From Takakia lepidozioides (Eukaryota > Streptophyta > Takakiopsida > Takakiales > Takakiaceae), in NCBI GenBank assembly GCA_030704615.1, contig CM060733.1, forward strand, positions 52,886,001-52,950,000: a DNA stretch of 64,000 nucleotides. Direction: 5' to 3'. Both the position numbers and the translations under genes were made by a program. This document shows positions 21,906-33,923 of this stretch, piece by piece. Numbering within the stretch: position 1 is the first letter of the stretch; the number at the start of each line of letters is the position of its first letter. The notes beneath the pieces are model-generated. The model was not told the origin of the DNA. It saw nothing but the letters and a program-made list of their open reading frames with translations, and ran no database searches.

Positions 21906-22250
21906 GTATCGAAAAATAGTTAACATAGACGAGGAGAAGCTCTGGAATGAATATGTTTCCGACCCCAGTCAATGGTGGAACAATCCAGGCAAAAAGGTGA
22001 ATTCCTATTGGAAGCAGATGCAAGTCAGCATAGGAACTAGTGTGATAAGTAGGATTGGGGTGTTTGTTGGAATACTTATAGGCTGTCATTGTCAGCTGCT
22101 AGCAGCAAGGCAATGATGTATGCATGATTTGTGCAGAGGCAAGGATAGCTGAAGGAGCAGGGATAGAGTGTAGGTCCAGATTCATCCAAGAGGGCCGGAT
22201 TTCAATCTCCAGATTACCTATGATTCCCTGTGGAAGGATAGCTACAAGAA
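21906..22250 (+). pseudogene. OSB-like PDF-motif fragments, second set
   Basis: EEKLWNEYVSDPSQWWNNPG at about 21,930-21,990 and HPRGPDFNLQITYDSLW at about 22,172-22,225: the same two half-motifs as in the first set, here in the expected order, separated by about 180 bp that could be an intron. Flanking non-coding words (GTCAGCTGCTAGCAGCAAG) are shared with 19,948-19,966, showing that a larger segment was duplicated. Confidence 0.5.
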
Positions 22251-22524
22251 ACCTGCATGCGTAGATGATCAATTGGTTGGTTTTGAGCTGAAGAGCACGA
22301 CCCCTGCAGGGATGTCTCTCCATCTGTAGATCTTTTAGGAAGTGAAAGGCCAGGGCCCAACTTTCTTATGACAGTGTTAGCTGATTTTCAGTTCTTCTCC
22401 TCAGCTCGGTGCATTTCTGTTTCCAAGTTATGGCAGTAGTTTCTGGCTGCAGTCTCTTTTCCTGCTAGACTCTTTAGCTCTATGCAAACCCCCTTCTTTA
22501 CTTGCTTTCCTTTTTACTACTCTT

Positions 22525-22705
22525 TCTTGTCTTGGTACGCGAAGCTGTGTCTTCCTCTTTCAGCCTCTATGGCACTCTATCCAGAGGTTATTTTTTCCTC
22601 TTTGTATCCAAGGACATTTTATGTCCATTACCTATAAAGTTCTGGAGGCCATGTCCCCCCATTGTCCTTATTTGTTAACAAAAAAAAAATAAAAAAAATA
22701 AAAGA
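22525..22705 (+). mobile_element. LINE 3' tail
   Basis: Similar to the 3' end of the LINE at 52,510-52,664 (CAGCCTCTATGGCA, GAGGTTATTTTTTCCTC, ATAAAGTT...GAGGCCA). It ends in an A-rich tail from 22,678, as expected for a strongly 5'-truncated copy. Its 5' limit is approximate. Confidence 0.65.
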
Positions 22706-23473
22706 CAACAATGGCTTCCATTCTATTTTCCTAGAAACCTAATGAGAATTTAAATCAATTAATAATGTAAATATTATAATTGTATGATTTAATTTATTAA
22801 ATTAAAATATTATTAAAAAACCTCTTTAGTCATGAAGTTATATACTCATGACTACATCATGGCATCATGGCATTATATGATACGATATTCTTTCCCACGT
22901 GTAAGTCATATATGTTGTCCATGTGGACACGTGTCACATCTGGAGTGTTACATGTGTCCCTCTGACGCCTCTCCAATGGAGTCATATACTTTGTAGACAT
23001 GTAGTCATATAGTTTATCATATACAAATCATATAATTGTGACTACATCGCTCTCTGCAGCATGACTCCAGGTGCCACGCACGCAGTCACGGCTATGACTT
23101 GCAAAACGCAGTCCTAAAGACTAGTCGCTATAACAAGGTTTTTTTTACTGCAGAGTGATGTAGTCATGAACGCATATAGGAATGAAAAAATAGTCATATG
23201 TGCAGTCATAAAAACGCTCATCTGTTGTAGTGCTTGCTGTCCCACCACTATGAGAACTTCATGAGATCAGCCACAACTATCTCATACCCTGGAGTTGCCC
23301 TACATGTGAGGTCCACCAACAGCTGTCCCTTCCATTCACACCTTGCTGGGCATACCCTGTGTTAATCACACTCCCTCAGACCAGATTTCAGCCATGTCAT
23401 CAGTCGCTCCAACCTTCTCTATGCTACTGCAACTGACCAGTACAGTGATTAAACAGCTCGAGGTGCTTGCTTC
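22706..23473. other. AT-rich sequence, no gene seen
   Basis: Very AT-rich up to about 22,830, then several GTCATAT/ATGACTACAT words (22,830-23,215) that read like a degenerate dispersed repeat. No coding signal. Confidence 0.4.
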
Positions 23474-24003
23474 TTGAGATCCCAAAGCCCATCAGATCTG
23501 ACCAACATGATCGTAGACATACCCTTTGCCGTCATCCAACAGGTGGAAGCTCAGTCTCCTTTATGTCCTGACCTCAGATTCGCAATCCACACACTATCCA
23601 TTAAATTTGGCCCGAGTCAGCTCTTCCTTCGGCAACTTGCTGGTTCCTCACACAACTGTATCGCTGCCCGCAAACCCATGCTAGACACCAAGTGTGAATT
23701 GGCTGTCTATGCACAAAGTGTCTGCCACAAGTAGCCGCTTGCACAAACTGAATAATGCCTGCGTGAGACAGTCGTCTTTATTTTTTATTGTTCTTAGCCG
23801 CTTGGCAGCCTGATTTGCTCATCATCTGAGAAAAACTCCACAGCCTCATCAGCCAGTTTTTCTTCATCAATGCCTGAAGCATCATAGGCCTTCATGTGTA
23901 GGCTAGGGTTGTCCAAAACATAGTTGGCAAATCCTGGCACATAAGTAATCTTCTCCCCCGATTTATGTCTTATCAACGCTCTTTCCAAGAGCGATTTATC
24001 CAC
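23474..24003. other. Two short coding-like stretches, unrecognised
   Basis: Plus strand 23,474-23,734 (86 codons) and minus strand 23,794-24,003 (69 codons, with an acidic end EEKLADEAVEFFSDDEQIR). The minus one has protein-like composition but no recognisable family or splice context. Either may be chance. Confidence 0.2.
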
Positions 24004-25217
24004 TGATCAGTACCAAAAATCACAACGTTACATAGAACTTTGTTTTCTTGCGGGAACCCAAGGGTGCAATAAGCTGTTGGCTGGCTGCCGCCTTGTTAAA
24101 CGGCCCACCTGCGTAACTCAGAACCTGCCCATGCTCTCATACACAAGCTTGCATAACCCTAGCAAGCTACAATGCCATCTTAGAGCAAACTGAGCTGCAG
24201 CAGAAATAGTATCCGTGCCATAACGATCCTCAAGCTCAGCCTGACCTGGTTCTCCATTTCAAAAATACTATTTGTATATCGACGGGAACAACCTCCAAGG
24301 AGTTCGCCAAGTTGGTGGGAATCTCTTAAACTATTCCCCCAAGACCAAGAAAATGCGACGTTGCTGCTGGGCGGCTGCAGCCCGCCGCTTCACTAATCGA
24401 CCAACTCCAGAATGCTGCCACGGCCTGCTTTGCTTTTGCATTGGCATATACATCTATACACAATTTATTTATTTATTTATCGGTGACTTCGGCAGTTCCC
24501 AGAAAAGTCCACAATTTGGTGCTCATTGATGGGCAGCGAGAAGAGGTATATCTGCTCCAGACTAGACTTGATCTTCCCGTCCTTAACCAACCTCTCGAGC
24601 TAGAAGGCAATGGATATACCACAGGGGTGGCAAAGCTAACAGCTGATCACCACTTGGTCATTATTCCCAATATCGACGGATGGATACTTTAGCATACACC
24701 AAATCCAACTATGGGACTGATCAGGAATGTCGGAAAATAGACTGTGGTAGCTGCCTGTTGGCCATCAACACTCCTACTTTGTCGTGTCATCTTCTCTTGT
24801 AATACGAACTGACACAATAGGAAACTTTGCAAGCAACTACTCATGGCAAAATGGAAACTTGCCTTGCCTTGCCTATGGCCATGCCAGTATCGTGTTTATC
24901 TGCTTGCTCACAGTGCGATGTGGCATGGTAGACCATCCTCTCTCTCATGGCCATCCTCTCGGCGTCCTTGCCAAGCTAACCCATAAGCACGACAACCGCT
25001 TCTCATTCGGCCTTCACTACTCGCACACCATACATATGGTCAGAATAAGTCTGAGTTCCTACTGTCACCACCAACCAAAATCAGGAGCCCTCCTCTGATC
25101 GCTATGCTTCCCATGACCATCTATATACCCAGAAACCAGAGATAATCGAAACCTGCATGTTTTTTTTTGTTTTTTTTTTAAAGCTTTTCACTACTTGCAC
25201 ACAGGTAATCATACTAG
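24004..25217. other. No gene supported
   Basis: Contains a TTTA run (24,464-24,480) and a short plus-strand stretch of protein-like composition (about 24,510-24,690, [19 protein letters not shown]) that I do not recognise and cannot extend. Confidence 0.3.
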
Positions 25218-25626
25218 TACTAATCCTCAACTCCTACCTTGCACTCGCAGGTAAGAGATCATCTCTCTCGAGTGATATGAAAACTAAACTCACACTGTCT
25301 ATTGACACAAAACACGAAATACAATATAATCACTCGTTAAAATAAGAGTAAAGCCAGGGGCACCCCAAGCTATGGGGACTCCACCCCACAACATCCTACT
25401 CTCCCTCCATAAGTACACTCAGATGTTAAGCAGCGAGGGAGCTCGGTCGTGCAGGCTCAACTCGAGAGAGATGAGCCGCACGACTGACGAGCTCGTGAAG
25501 ATAAGATGGTTCAGGTGTCAAGCTAAACTTGACACCTGACTTAACACTTGAACTAATTCCAAGTGTTAAATACAAATAGCTAGATTTATTCTAGTTAGTT
25601 TCACACTGTGTTTATTTAACTTGACA
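25218..25626 (-). repeat. Solo LTR related to the LTR of the 38-48 kb element
   Basis: Minus strand begins TGTCAAGTTAAATAAACAC and shares in order GCTCAACTCGAGA(A/G)AGATGAG, AGTTTCACACT and the end TCTCGAGTGAT...CACTCGCAG with 47,955-48,330. More diverged than the two copies at 38.7 and 48 kb are from each other. No internal retroelement sequence flanks it. Boundaries are set by similarity, and the target-site duplication is unclear. Confidence 0.6.
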
Positions 25627-25919
25627 TGGTAATTACAAGACAACTGCACATTCAAAGAACAAAATAGTCATTTTTCAACGGCAGATCCTCTAAAGACTAT
25701 GCACCCCAAATACAAACGGATATGAGAAGGTCACCACTTCTGATCGTTATGCTCACCTTGGACCCTTGAGTGCGCGTCTCAATTCATCCGCTACGACTGC
25801 CTTCAACCCAGGCTCTCCAACATAAACTCCAACACAGTTCATCACTGCACCAAGCATATTTTTGTGGGCCATGGATCTAACAGCTATACACAAGTGCTTC
25901 AATCCTCTAAACGGCCAGC
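25627..25919. other. No gene seen
   Basis: Non-coding, mildly AT-rich; no repeat recognised. Confidence 0.3.
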
Positions 25920-26970
25920 ATCTCAATTGTTAGCTTTGCGAGGCCTCACAAACGCAGAAGAAGCTATATATACCATCCAAAACACATTCCTTAATGAAGA
26001 GTCATTGAAATATGAGATCATCACAAGTTCAACATGTATACAAATTATAGATGTTGATGACTGTACCTCCATAGCCGTAGATAGTCCCAAAAAGTGACAA
26101 CAATTTGGAAACTCGATTGCCTTCACACCAATGTCTGTAGAAAATATAACTTCTAGTATCTCATGATTCAAGCTATCTCGTATCTTCGATATTGTTTTGA
26201 TGGCCGATGGATCAATGTGCTCCACATACTTCAGACTTTCAATGCTGAAACGAATTCCTAAGCATAGTGCATTGCCAAGGAGCCTACATTTTTCAAAGAG
26301 CATTTGGTATATCTGCAAAACACAGAGTTATTATAGGCATGTTCTATATATATATATTATGTGCACTTGATGTACAAGTAATTAGGAAAGCAAATGTTCA
26401 ACGTCACTTGTCATTTTACCAATGCATTCACATCTTCCACAAATGTAGGACTCGATATAATCTGATAAACTGTTATATCACACAAATGTCTCGTTCCATA
26501 TTCATCCAATATTGTTTCTGTGCCTCCATTTGTTGAGTTTCGTCGGACACTCGCAACGCAATCAATGCTCCAATGTGTTGGGCTGGATGATGCATAATTA
26601 ACCTCCCACTTGTCCAGTGTTCTTTCAAATTCATTGGCTAGAGTTTTACCACACACATGGGCCACAATTACCTTTGTGGCTAGTACCGTCACTCTCGGAC
26701 GCCATAATTAGCCAACAAAAACATCAAATGCCCAAGAAAATTTGTCTGCACACATTTATTAACAATATAGTTAAACATTGTGAAATTAAGATTAACTAAA
26801 GGTACGAAAATCAAATAAATCATTAGAATTATATTTGCATAGACAAGATGAACAATTAACATGCATATTGCAAAATCGTTAATCACCTTAAATGTTTTCT
26901 TGTGCTCCAACACTCTTTTTGCTGTGGGTCTGAGGTGAAGGACAATGTCACATTCTCTCATTTGAAATAT
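25920..26970 (-). pseudogene. Unrecognised multi-exon coding remnant
   Basis: Three exon-like stretches on the minus strand: about 26,960-26,890 (LHLRPTAKRVLEHKKTFK, then GTGATTAA), 26,692-26,420 (VLATKVIVAHVCGKTLANE to PTFVEDVNAL, then GTAAAATG) and 26,317-25,950 (after TGTTTTGCAG: IYQMLFEKCRLLGNALCLG to CCHFLGLSTAMEV). The splice words and helical, Leu/Ile-rich composition suggest an alpha-helical repeat protein, but I do not recognise the family. It has no clear start or end. Could be a decayed copy or part of a gene with distant exons. Confidence 0.4.
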
Positions 26971-28099
26971 TCCCCTATACATTTGCACTAGTTATTAGCT
27001 GAAACTTCAAGAAACACTTATGAGACCTAATGAATTATATGAATGGATATAAGTAATAACCGAATAATACAAATAACTAAAGAAAAACCAGATTTGGACT
27101 CTCATTTGTCTAGTTAATAACAATTACAGCAGAGAGAGACTTGGAGTTACGTGACTAGACAGACGTACCTAGTATCTAGTGCTTTCCTCAACAGCTACTT
27201 ATGTTGTGAACGTGTCATCTGATTTTAAAATAAACTAACTGGATTGACATCCAATTGTGGTCGTGCAAATATCTGAGACACTTCTTAAGCCCTTATGTCG
27301 ATTGAAGTAAAAATCAGTGCATCATCATGGATCCATCAGGGGCAGGGCAGTCACAGTATCGGTAGAACCAGGAGTGTCTATTCCGTCGTTTAGCGATGAG
27401 ACTATGTCCAGTTTGGATAAGAGCAAAGATAGAGAAAGAGAGATTTCAGTTAGAAAGCAATCCTAAATATCGTTTGTGTAAGTACCAACTGTAGGGGTCA
27501 AATTGAAGAAATTGAAGTCAACCTTCAAGCAACGCTTGGCTGCTTTAGACATAGTGGTACAGTGGGCTTTGGGAGAGAAGGTGAGATTGGTCAATCTCCC
27601 ACGGGTGAAGAGGTTGTAGACCTTTCTCTCGATAATATCGAGGACTTATAGTGGCTTAGGTGCCTCACGGAGTTGAATTACTGGCCCCTATTTTGGCACC
27701 GGTAGGGAGTGGTGAGTAGGGTTTAGGGCACTCTAACTTCGATCAGCGATTAATTGCCTGGTTTCTAGTGCTCTGTGTTTCAACCTCCATTTCCACTGCA
27801 AAGCAATGTAGATAAGGTAGAAGGTCTCGGTAATGGCTTCCTGGTTTAAAAAGCTCTCTTCTGGAAAATACTTCTGTCTCCTCTCTCTGCTTGCCCTCTA
27901 ATGAAGAACAGGTGACTGGCACAACACCCATTAGCCAAAGACATCCCATCTGTGTGAGGTACAAGCCTACATAAGCACTGTTGTTATCAACAGTGTGCTT
28001 GCTGCTATGATGTCAAGGCTCCTACTAACTTACAATCAGCACTGCATCCCCATGGTTGTGGATTATACGTGAGAGCTATGGCAATTAAATGCAAAGCAG
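26971..28099. other. No gene seen
   Basis: Non-coding, with small hairpins such as CTCGATAATATCGAG (27,629-27,643). No element ends recognised. Confidence 0.3.
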
Positions 28100-28345
28100 T
28101 TCATGGGAAACAAACCAAGAAGGAAAAAAACCTTCTAGGAAAAAAAATACACGGGCAAAGATTAAAGGAAAACCTCACGGGGAAAAGTATAGAAGAAAAA
28201 CCAATTCCGCAAAGGGAAAAATCTCAATAGGGGAAAGGTGCATTGGGGAAAAATAAATACACCAAGGAAAAATCCAAATAGGGAAAATGCAGTAGGAAAA
28301 AATAAATACACCGGGGAAAATCAGGAAGGGAAAATCAACGGGGTA
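28100..28345 (+). repeat. Purine-rich degenerate tandem repeat
   Basis: G-run/A-run words (GGGGAAAA, AGGAAAAA) recur every 15-25 bp. A longer unit of about 48 bp containing GGAAAAATAAATACACC occurs twice (about 28,246 and 28,294). One strand is almost pure purine plus a little T and C. Confidence 0.6.
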
Positions 28346-30189
28346 ATTGTTTCCTGTGAACGGTGGGAAGTACGCAAACATTTCCACTGTTGCACAGTTC
28401 CCTCTGACGTATAAATCAGTACGAATATCTAAGGGCATTTTTCCCTTTTCCCCATGAGGGAATCGTTCTAAAGCTCCTTGTGTTAAACTCGTCAAAACCT
28501 AATTCTGGACGGTGTCTTAGCTTAGGTTCGTTCCAAACCAAGCCAAAATACTTGTCATGTGCATGAAACACTTGTGATTCAATACTAGTATGGTTAGAAG
28601 CTCATTAAACACCGCAAGCTCAGAAAATAACATAAAAATGATGGCAGTTCTGGGCTTCAATGTGATAGATCTCCTGCTATGTAGAGAATTCCTCTCACCT
28701 CCAGCATCATGTCTTCATATATTGATCCAACAATTAAATCCTTTCACTGTGCTAGTGGTCCTAGAAGCTCCGAGGATCGATCAACTAGAAAGGACCATTT
28801 CACTTCCTGTGATACTCACTGTCACTCAAAGCGTCCAAGCGGCCACGGGATCGTCATCGCGGCTTCTTTGCACGCCTTTTCCTACCGTTTGTTTTCAACT
28901 CTGCCACGTTGCAGTTTTGAATCGGAAAGCGACCTCTATTTGAACTGTCGTCGTGGACTGCGGAAATTCATCATCAGTTACTGACTCGTCAGACGGACGA
29001 ATGAGAGACCCACCATCTGTCTCTATCCATCCCTTTTGGTCAATAGATGATTGAACAGGCCAGTTACAGTACAATTTATTTCATATGTCCGATGGTCTGA
29101 CATGTGGATGTGGATGTGGATTTGGGATATTCGATTCGATTCCTTTCTCGTACAACCCTAATTACCCGCAAAAATTAAACGAGATAATTAATAATAATAC
29201 TGTCCGCTACCGGCCAAACGGCCACACTATACCGGCTGCAGGAAGTCACCGACGGGTGCCAGCCTGTATCTCCGTGACGTGGTGATCTCTAGACGTAGGG
29301 ACACGCGGCAGGTCAAGACCCGCAGAAAGGTTTATTTATGTATTTGATTTATTATTTAAGGATATCTTCTATCCCGATTTCCATAGGAAAAAACAATAAA
29401 AAATCCGTTCAATCCCTTTCCTCAGAAAAAAAAAAAAAACCCCAAATCGAGGAATGCATCGGAAATACCGTCCCGGAGTCAGGCCGGCTTTCACATGCTA
29501 TATTGAAAGGGGGTTAATTTTTCCCCCGCCTCAAGGGCCTGAATTGTGGGCTGTCGCTCCCAGGTTTCTTTGAATATATATATATATTTCTTGTTTTTTT
29601 GTTTTGTTTTTTCTTAATAAATTGAATTTAAAATGAACAAAACTTAAAATAAGATAAGAGAGAACAAGGATAGAATTTATTGGAATTCGGAGAGGCGAAA
29701 GTATCGGATAAAGTAGGATTTAATGCTGTGGCGAGGCTACCACCCTGGACTTATTTTATTTCAAAGAAGAGCTGTCATCCATGTTGGGAGGATGTATGAA
29801 CGAACGGGTCAACTTCTCATCCGTAGGGATTTCCTTAGTCAGCACGGTTTAGTGAGTTGCAAATGTACCGACAAGCACGGACAAACTCACTAACGGAACA
29901 CGGCAGGCTCACTAAAACCGGATGATTTAAATATTATTTATCCACCACATGTATCCATAATTTTTGGGTGCCACGTCTCAAATTTCTCAATCCACAAAGA
30001 TGCTTAAATAAAAATAAAAATGAAAGAAATAATTAGGTGCCGTTAACTGCGGTTAAATGGTATTCTAACCCGCAGTCAAGAGCCGGTAAGGGTTAGGTGG
30101 ACCACTTTGTACGGGGATATCTCGGCCGTTCGAGCTAACCAGAGGAAATCAGGGCCGCGCGATGAGAGGAATCGGGCGGCCAGGGGACT
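28346..30189. other. No gene supported
   Basis: AT-rich in parts, with an A run near 29,427 and TATATA near 29,575. Short open frames here show no protein-like features. Confidence 0.35.
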
Positions 30190-31270
30190 GACAGCGGACG
30201 AGGTTAGGCTAGGCAAAAGTAAGATAAGAAAGGGCACCAGCGAGGGTAAAACGGAGGGCTAGCCCTAACCCTGGAGCAGGGGCTAGGCCTGGGGTGGGGG
30301 AGAGAGAGAGACGAGAGTGTGGGGAGCTTTACTGTGGTGGGGTGTGTAAGAGAGAGAGAGAGAGAGTGTGTGTGTGTGTGTGGGGTTTGGACGAGGTGCA
30401 GGAAGCCGGGGCATCTGTGGGGAGTCTGTTGGGGGAAGGAGGAGGGGAGAAGAGTAATAAAGAGGCTTGTTTTGAGCTGTATTTGCTTGCCATTCTGGGT
30501 TGGAAGTGTCTTGGGTTGAGTGGCAGGGGTATTTATTGTGTTGGCGCTTATGCCGGCGATCATCCTGGAAGAAAGTCGTGTTGGCTGTTTGTGAGGGGAT
30601 CTTGGCAGCTTTTGTAGAGTGGTTGGAGTGGGATCGGGGTGTGGTGTTGGGGACAGGAGTGGTGGTGCCCTAACATGAAGGGATGCGCATGGTGCCGGAG
30701 TGGAGCTCTTAGGGTTCAGCCCATGCGAGGGTTTAGGTGTTTGCATGGGGGCTTGAAGTTGGAGGTTTGGACAATGGAGTCAGACAACAGCAGGTAGGGG
30801 ATGTCCCGGAATTGCGGGCCGATCTTGTAAAGGTGACACCTTGGAGTTTCATGAGTGTGAGCATGAATGTGACAGGCAGCGGGGACTAAGTTTGATTGCT
30901 GGAAAGTACTGCATGGACATGCAAATTTGCTTGTTAAGGCTTAGTTTTCTTACGCAAGTGCGAGTCCGGCAATCCAAGTCAATGCAGTTGATGAACTTCC
31001 AGGAGTGATATCTTGTCAAAAGCGCATTTGTCGATGCGTGAGCATCGAGGAGAAGGGGCGGAGTTTGATGAGAGAAGAGGGCAGGAGGGAGGGGAGTGAG
31101 GGCGTATTCAAGTTAAGGGTGGGGAAAGCATCCACTCGCTGGCGCCTGAAAAGGACGCGCCCAGAGGGTGCGCTGCCTTGCTGTGTTGCACGTGTTGTTG
31201 TTGGCCGTCCAACGAAGGTCCCGAGCACCTCAAGGTGGCCTCACGCCCACCCGTGCACGGGGATGCTGAC
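30190..31270 (+). promoter_or_regulatory. Likely upstream region / 5' UTR of the gene at 31,271
   Basis: GC-richer than the flanks, with purine-rich and GA/GT microsatellite tracts (GA runs at 30,300-30,312 and 30,350-30,367, GT run at 30,366-30,382). Such tracts are common around plant transcription starts. No TATA box or start site can be fixed from sequence alone. Confidence 0.35.
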
Positions 31271-33923
31271 ATGGCCCCCTCTGCACCATTACCTCTTCCC
31301 CCGCCCATGCCTTCGCCTGCATTTTTAGGAGCTGAGCCTGATCATCCATCTAATGGCCACAACCTGCCTTCGCTTGCCAAGTACCCTACAAAGAGTAACC
31401 TAAAAAGCTCTTCTTCTCCCTCCTCATCCCAGGCACCTCACACCTCACAGACTGGAAATGGTGCCATGGACCCTGGAACTAGAATTACACGGACTCCTGA
31501 CCCTTATGAGAAAAGTGAGGCAGGACCGGAGCAAGGTGCGGATGGAGATTCTAGCGAGAGGGAGAAGCGGGAATCCAAAGTGCAATGGAATGATTCTCAT
31601 GGGAAGGAGTTGACACAAGTTTGGGAGTTTGAAGCTAGGTCAGCATTTCACTCTTTCCAGTCCTCAGCATTGTCGTCTGTTGATTGTCAGGGTTTCCTAT
31701 CTTGTTAATAGATAAGGGTCATACAGCTTTATAGGTTTCCCATGATCATGCGTGTGCTACTCTATGCTCTCCTCAATGTGGGTGTTTGTGTTCTTACTGA
31801 CCAGTTTTCTTTGTATGGGGCTAGCCAGTGAGATTCGCTTACAAGTGATTATTCAGTATCATTTGTGGGATGGATATGCCCCAATTGCTACCTCCCTCCC
31901 TGTGTGCAATGTGAATAATCTAGTCACTGTCTCTGTCTCCATCCTTCATGTATTCCTTTTCGTCAACATGTCACCTGGTTCTTGCTGTCCTGCCTCCCCT
32001 AAGTGATGGTTCTTACAAACTAGCTCAAATTCAGATTACTTGCCCAGCCTTACTGTGTAAGGGTGAGGCATTATCCCGAGGGGCTTCCAGTACATAGGCC
32101 CTGTAATACGAGGGCAGAACCCTGCATAAAGCCCTATGAAATTTTGGATCTATGCCATAGATCCAACAGCTGGATGAGCATTACACGATTTTCCCCGTGT
32201 TGCAGGGTTCTTACATGTAAGCTCCCGCCCACGGGGGAGCTCACGTGTGACGCCCTAATACCCCCGATTCTGCTCTATAACCGCCCCATAAAGCTATGAG
32301 AAAAAATTTCATAGGGCTTTACGCTGTGTGGAGGTTTGTTGGGTTGAACACCATTGGTGGATCACATGTAAAAAAGTAAAGGTTAGGAGGAGATGTGCAT
32401 ATAAGTGAAGGCCTGAAGCAAGGGTCTGTTCCCCTGCTTACATGCCCATTAGGATGCCAGTATACAAGAGGACCTCCAGGAGTGCAGCCTCTTGCCTTTT
32501 TCCTTTGTTTTGTTGTGCCTTGCAATTTCCCAGCATTTATGAATGTATCTGAAGCCATTTCAGCTGGATGTTTCTATTCTGTTTTGCTGCACAAACTCTA
32601 TCCCAGGTAGTGGAATCATGGTTTATTTCAATTGCCTTGGGTTTAAAGGTAAGGTTGTGGAGGGACAGCTGTGCTGAGGTTTTGATGTTGTTGTTGGGTG
32701 ATATGACAAATGGATTGGAGAATGGAGCCCAAAGATGGATCATTGTTCATCCGGGGCGGGGTAGTTTTGTGGTCTGGGAAGGGCTGTCAGTGTCATGTTT
32801 GTTCATGGGGGATTGGCTTTTGGCATTCTTAAAAAGATTACAGGGTTATCTTAGTGAACCTCACCTTTGGGCTGCATTTCAGTTATTACCTGAAATTGTG
32901 CTCTGATGAGTTTCTCGCACTTCACCTTCTTAGGCTTGTACTAGGTTTTCCGAAGGACCTGAAATTACTAAACTCTGCATAAGTTGCCTTCCAAGTTGCA
33001 TTGAAGCCTATCATGATAGGCACCCAGGCTTGGGATTCGCTCATGGACCCTGGCCAGTGGAATTTCTAGCATCATTTACAGATTTAAGAGCATACTGTGC
33101 TAGCACTGCTCACTAGACTCAGTGGGGTTGTTCCCCGGTGTTCTGAAATTGTAGCTTGGAGGTTGACATGGTGAAATGTGTCCACAGAACCCTAGATCTG
33201 CTAGCCAAAACTGGCCCTTGCTATCTTGCTAGTGTAGAGTTAGATTATATTATTAGGATTTAATTGCTTTGCTTCTGAATTGCAGTATCTAGGTTGTGTT
33301 ATTATTCAGTGTTATACACACTAGAGGCTTGGTGCTATCTTGCTTCGGCTGAAAGCTCTGCAACCTGCTTGTTTTCTGTTTTCTGGACAATGATCATGTT
33401 TCTCAGCTAGAAGTACCTTTAACAATGAAGATGCTTTCTTCATCTGTGTTTTGCTGCTTGACAGCCTCTCACTGTGCTTCCGAGAGGTCAGGTTGTAGTG
33501 TTTAAGTGCCAGTACTGATGCCGAGGGCTTTCCAAGAGATTAAAATACATTCTATGGCTTGAGTCTTGCATCTCAGATTGCAAGTTGCATCTGAAGATCC
33601 TCAGGAAGTACTTGTTGGAAGTAGTTCTGGTATGAAAATAACTGCTACCCTCTACTATTTTGCATGACCATATGCCTGTGTTAGCACCTTTACCCCCCTG
33701 TTTCTGGCTGTCCCTGGAAATCTTTCCCCTTTGTATTGGCTACCTTTGCCTTGATGTAATTAATGCCGGTAGATCTTTGCTTCATGGTATTATTTTTCTT
33801 GCAACACTCTTTAATGGTTGGCTGGTTGACTTGGCTGGATGGTTTAACAGCGATACTGGTGACTCCGAAGATGATGATGATGATGCTGATTCGTCTCAAA
33901 CTTGCACATGTGTGATCCAATAA
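31271..33923 (+). CDS. Small conserved plant protein with a C-terminal CaaX box (two exons)
   Basis: Exon 1 31,271-31,638 and exon 2 33,851-33,923, joined across a GT-AG intron; the split codon AG|C restores the frame, giving about 146 residues. The chosen start is the first in-frame ATG (MAPSAPLPL). The N-terminal 90 residues are Pro/Ser-rich and look disordered. Near the end VQWNDSHGKELTQVWEFE is followed after the splice by SDTGDSEDDDDDADSS and the terminus CTCVIQ. From memory this VQWND...EF(x)SD...acidic...Cys-x-Cys ending is a conserved, uncharacterised land-plant family. CVIQ fits a CaaX farnesylation signal, with a second Cys two residues before it, so membrane attachment is inferred. 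The intron contains a MITE. Confidence 0.75.
32124..32324. mobile_element. MITE in the intron
   Basis: 201 bp bounded by 22-bp terminal inverted repeats (32,124-32,145 and 32,303-32,324, core AAGCCCTATGAAATTTT, one mismatch). Inside is a perfect hairpin GGATCTATGCCATAGATCC (32,146-32,164) and an imperfect one around GAGCTC words (32,220-32,245). No coding capacity; the target duplication is not clear. Confidence 0.7.

Noticed and set aside
24272-24692. Short plus-strand open frames as a gene
   Set aside because: Overlapping frames with Cys/Ile-rich chance composition, no splice context and no recognised family.
25202-25633. GGTAAT on both sides of the solo LTR as its target duplication
   Set aside because: Using it would give the LTR ends that are not TG/CA and that disagree with the well-defined end at 48,330.
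30204-30746. Minus-strand 180-codon open frame rich in Pro, Ser and Thr
   Set aside because: It is the antisense of GA/GT microsatellite and purine-rich 5' sequence; low complexity explains the lack of stops.
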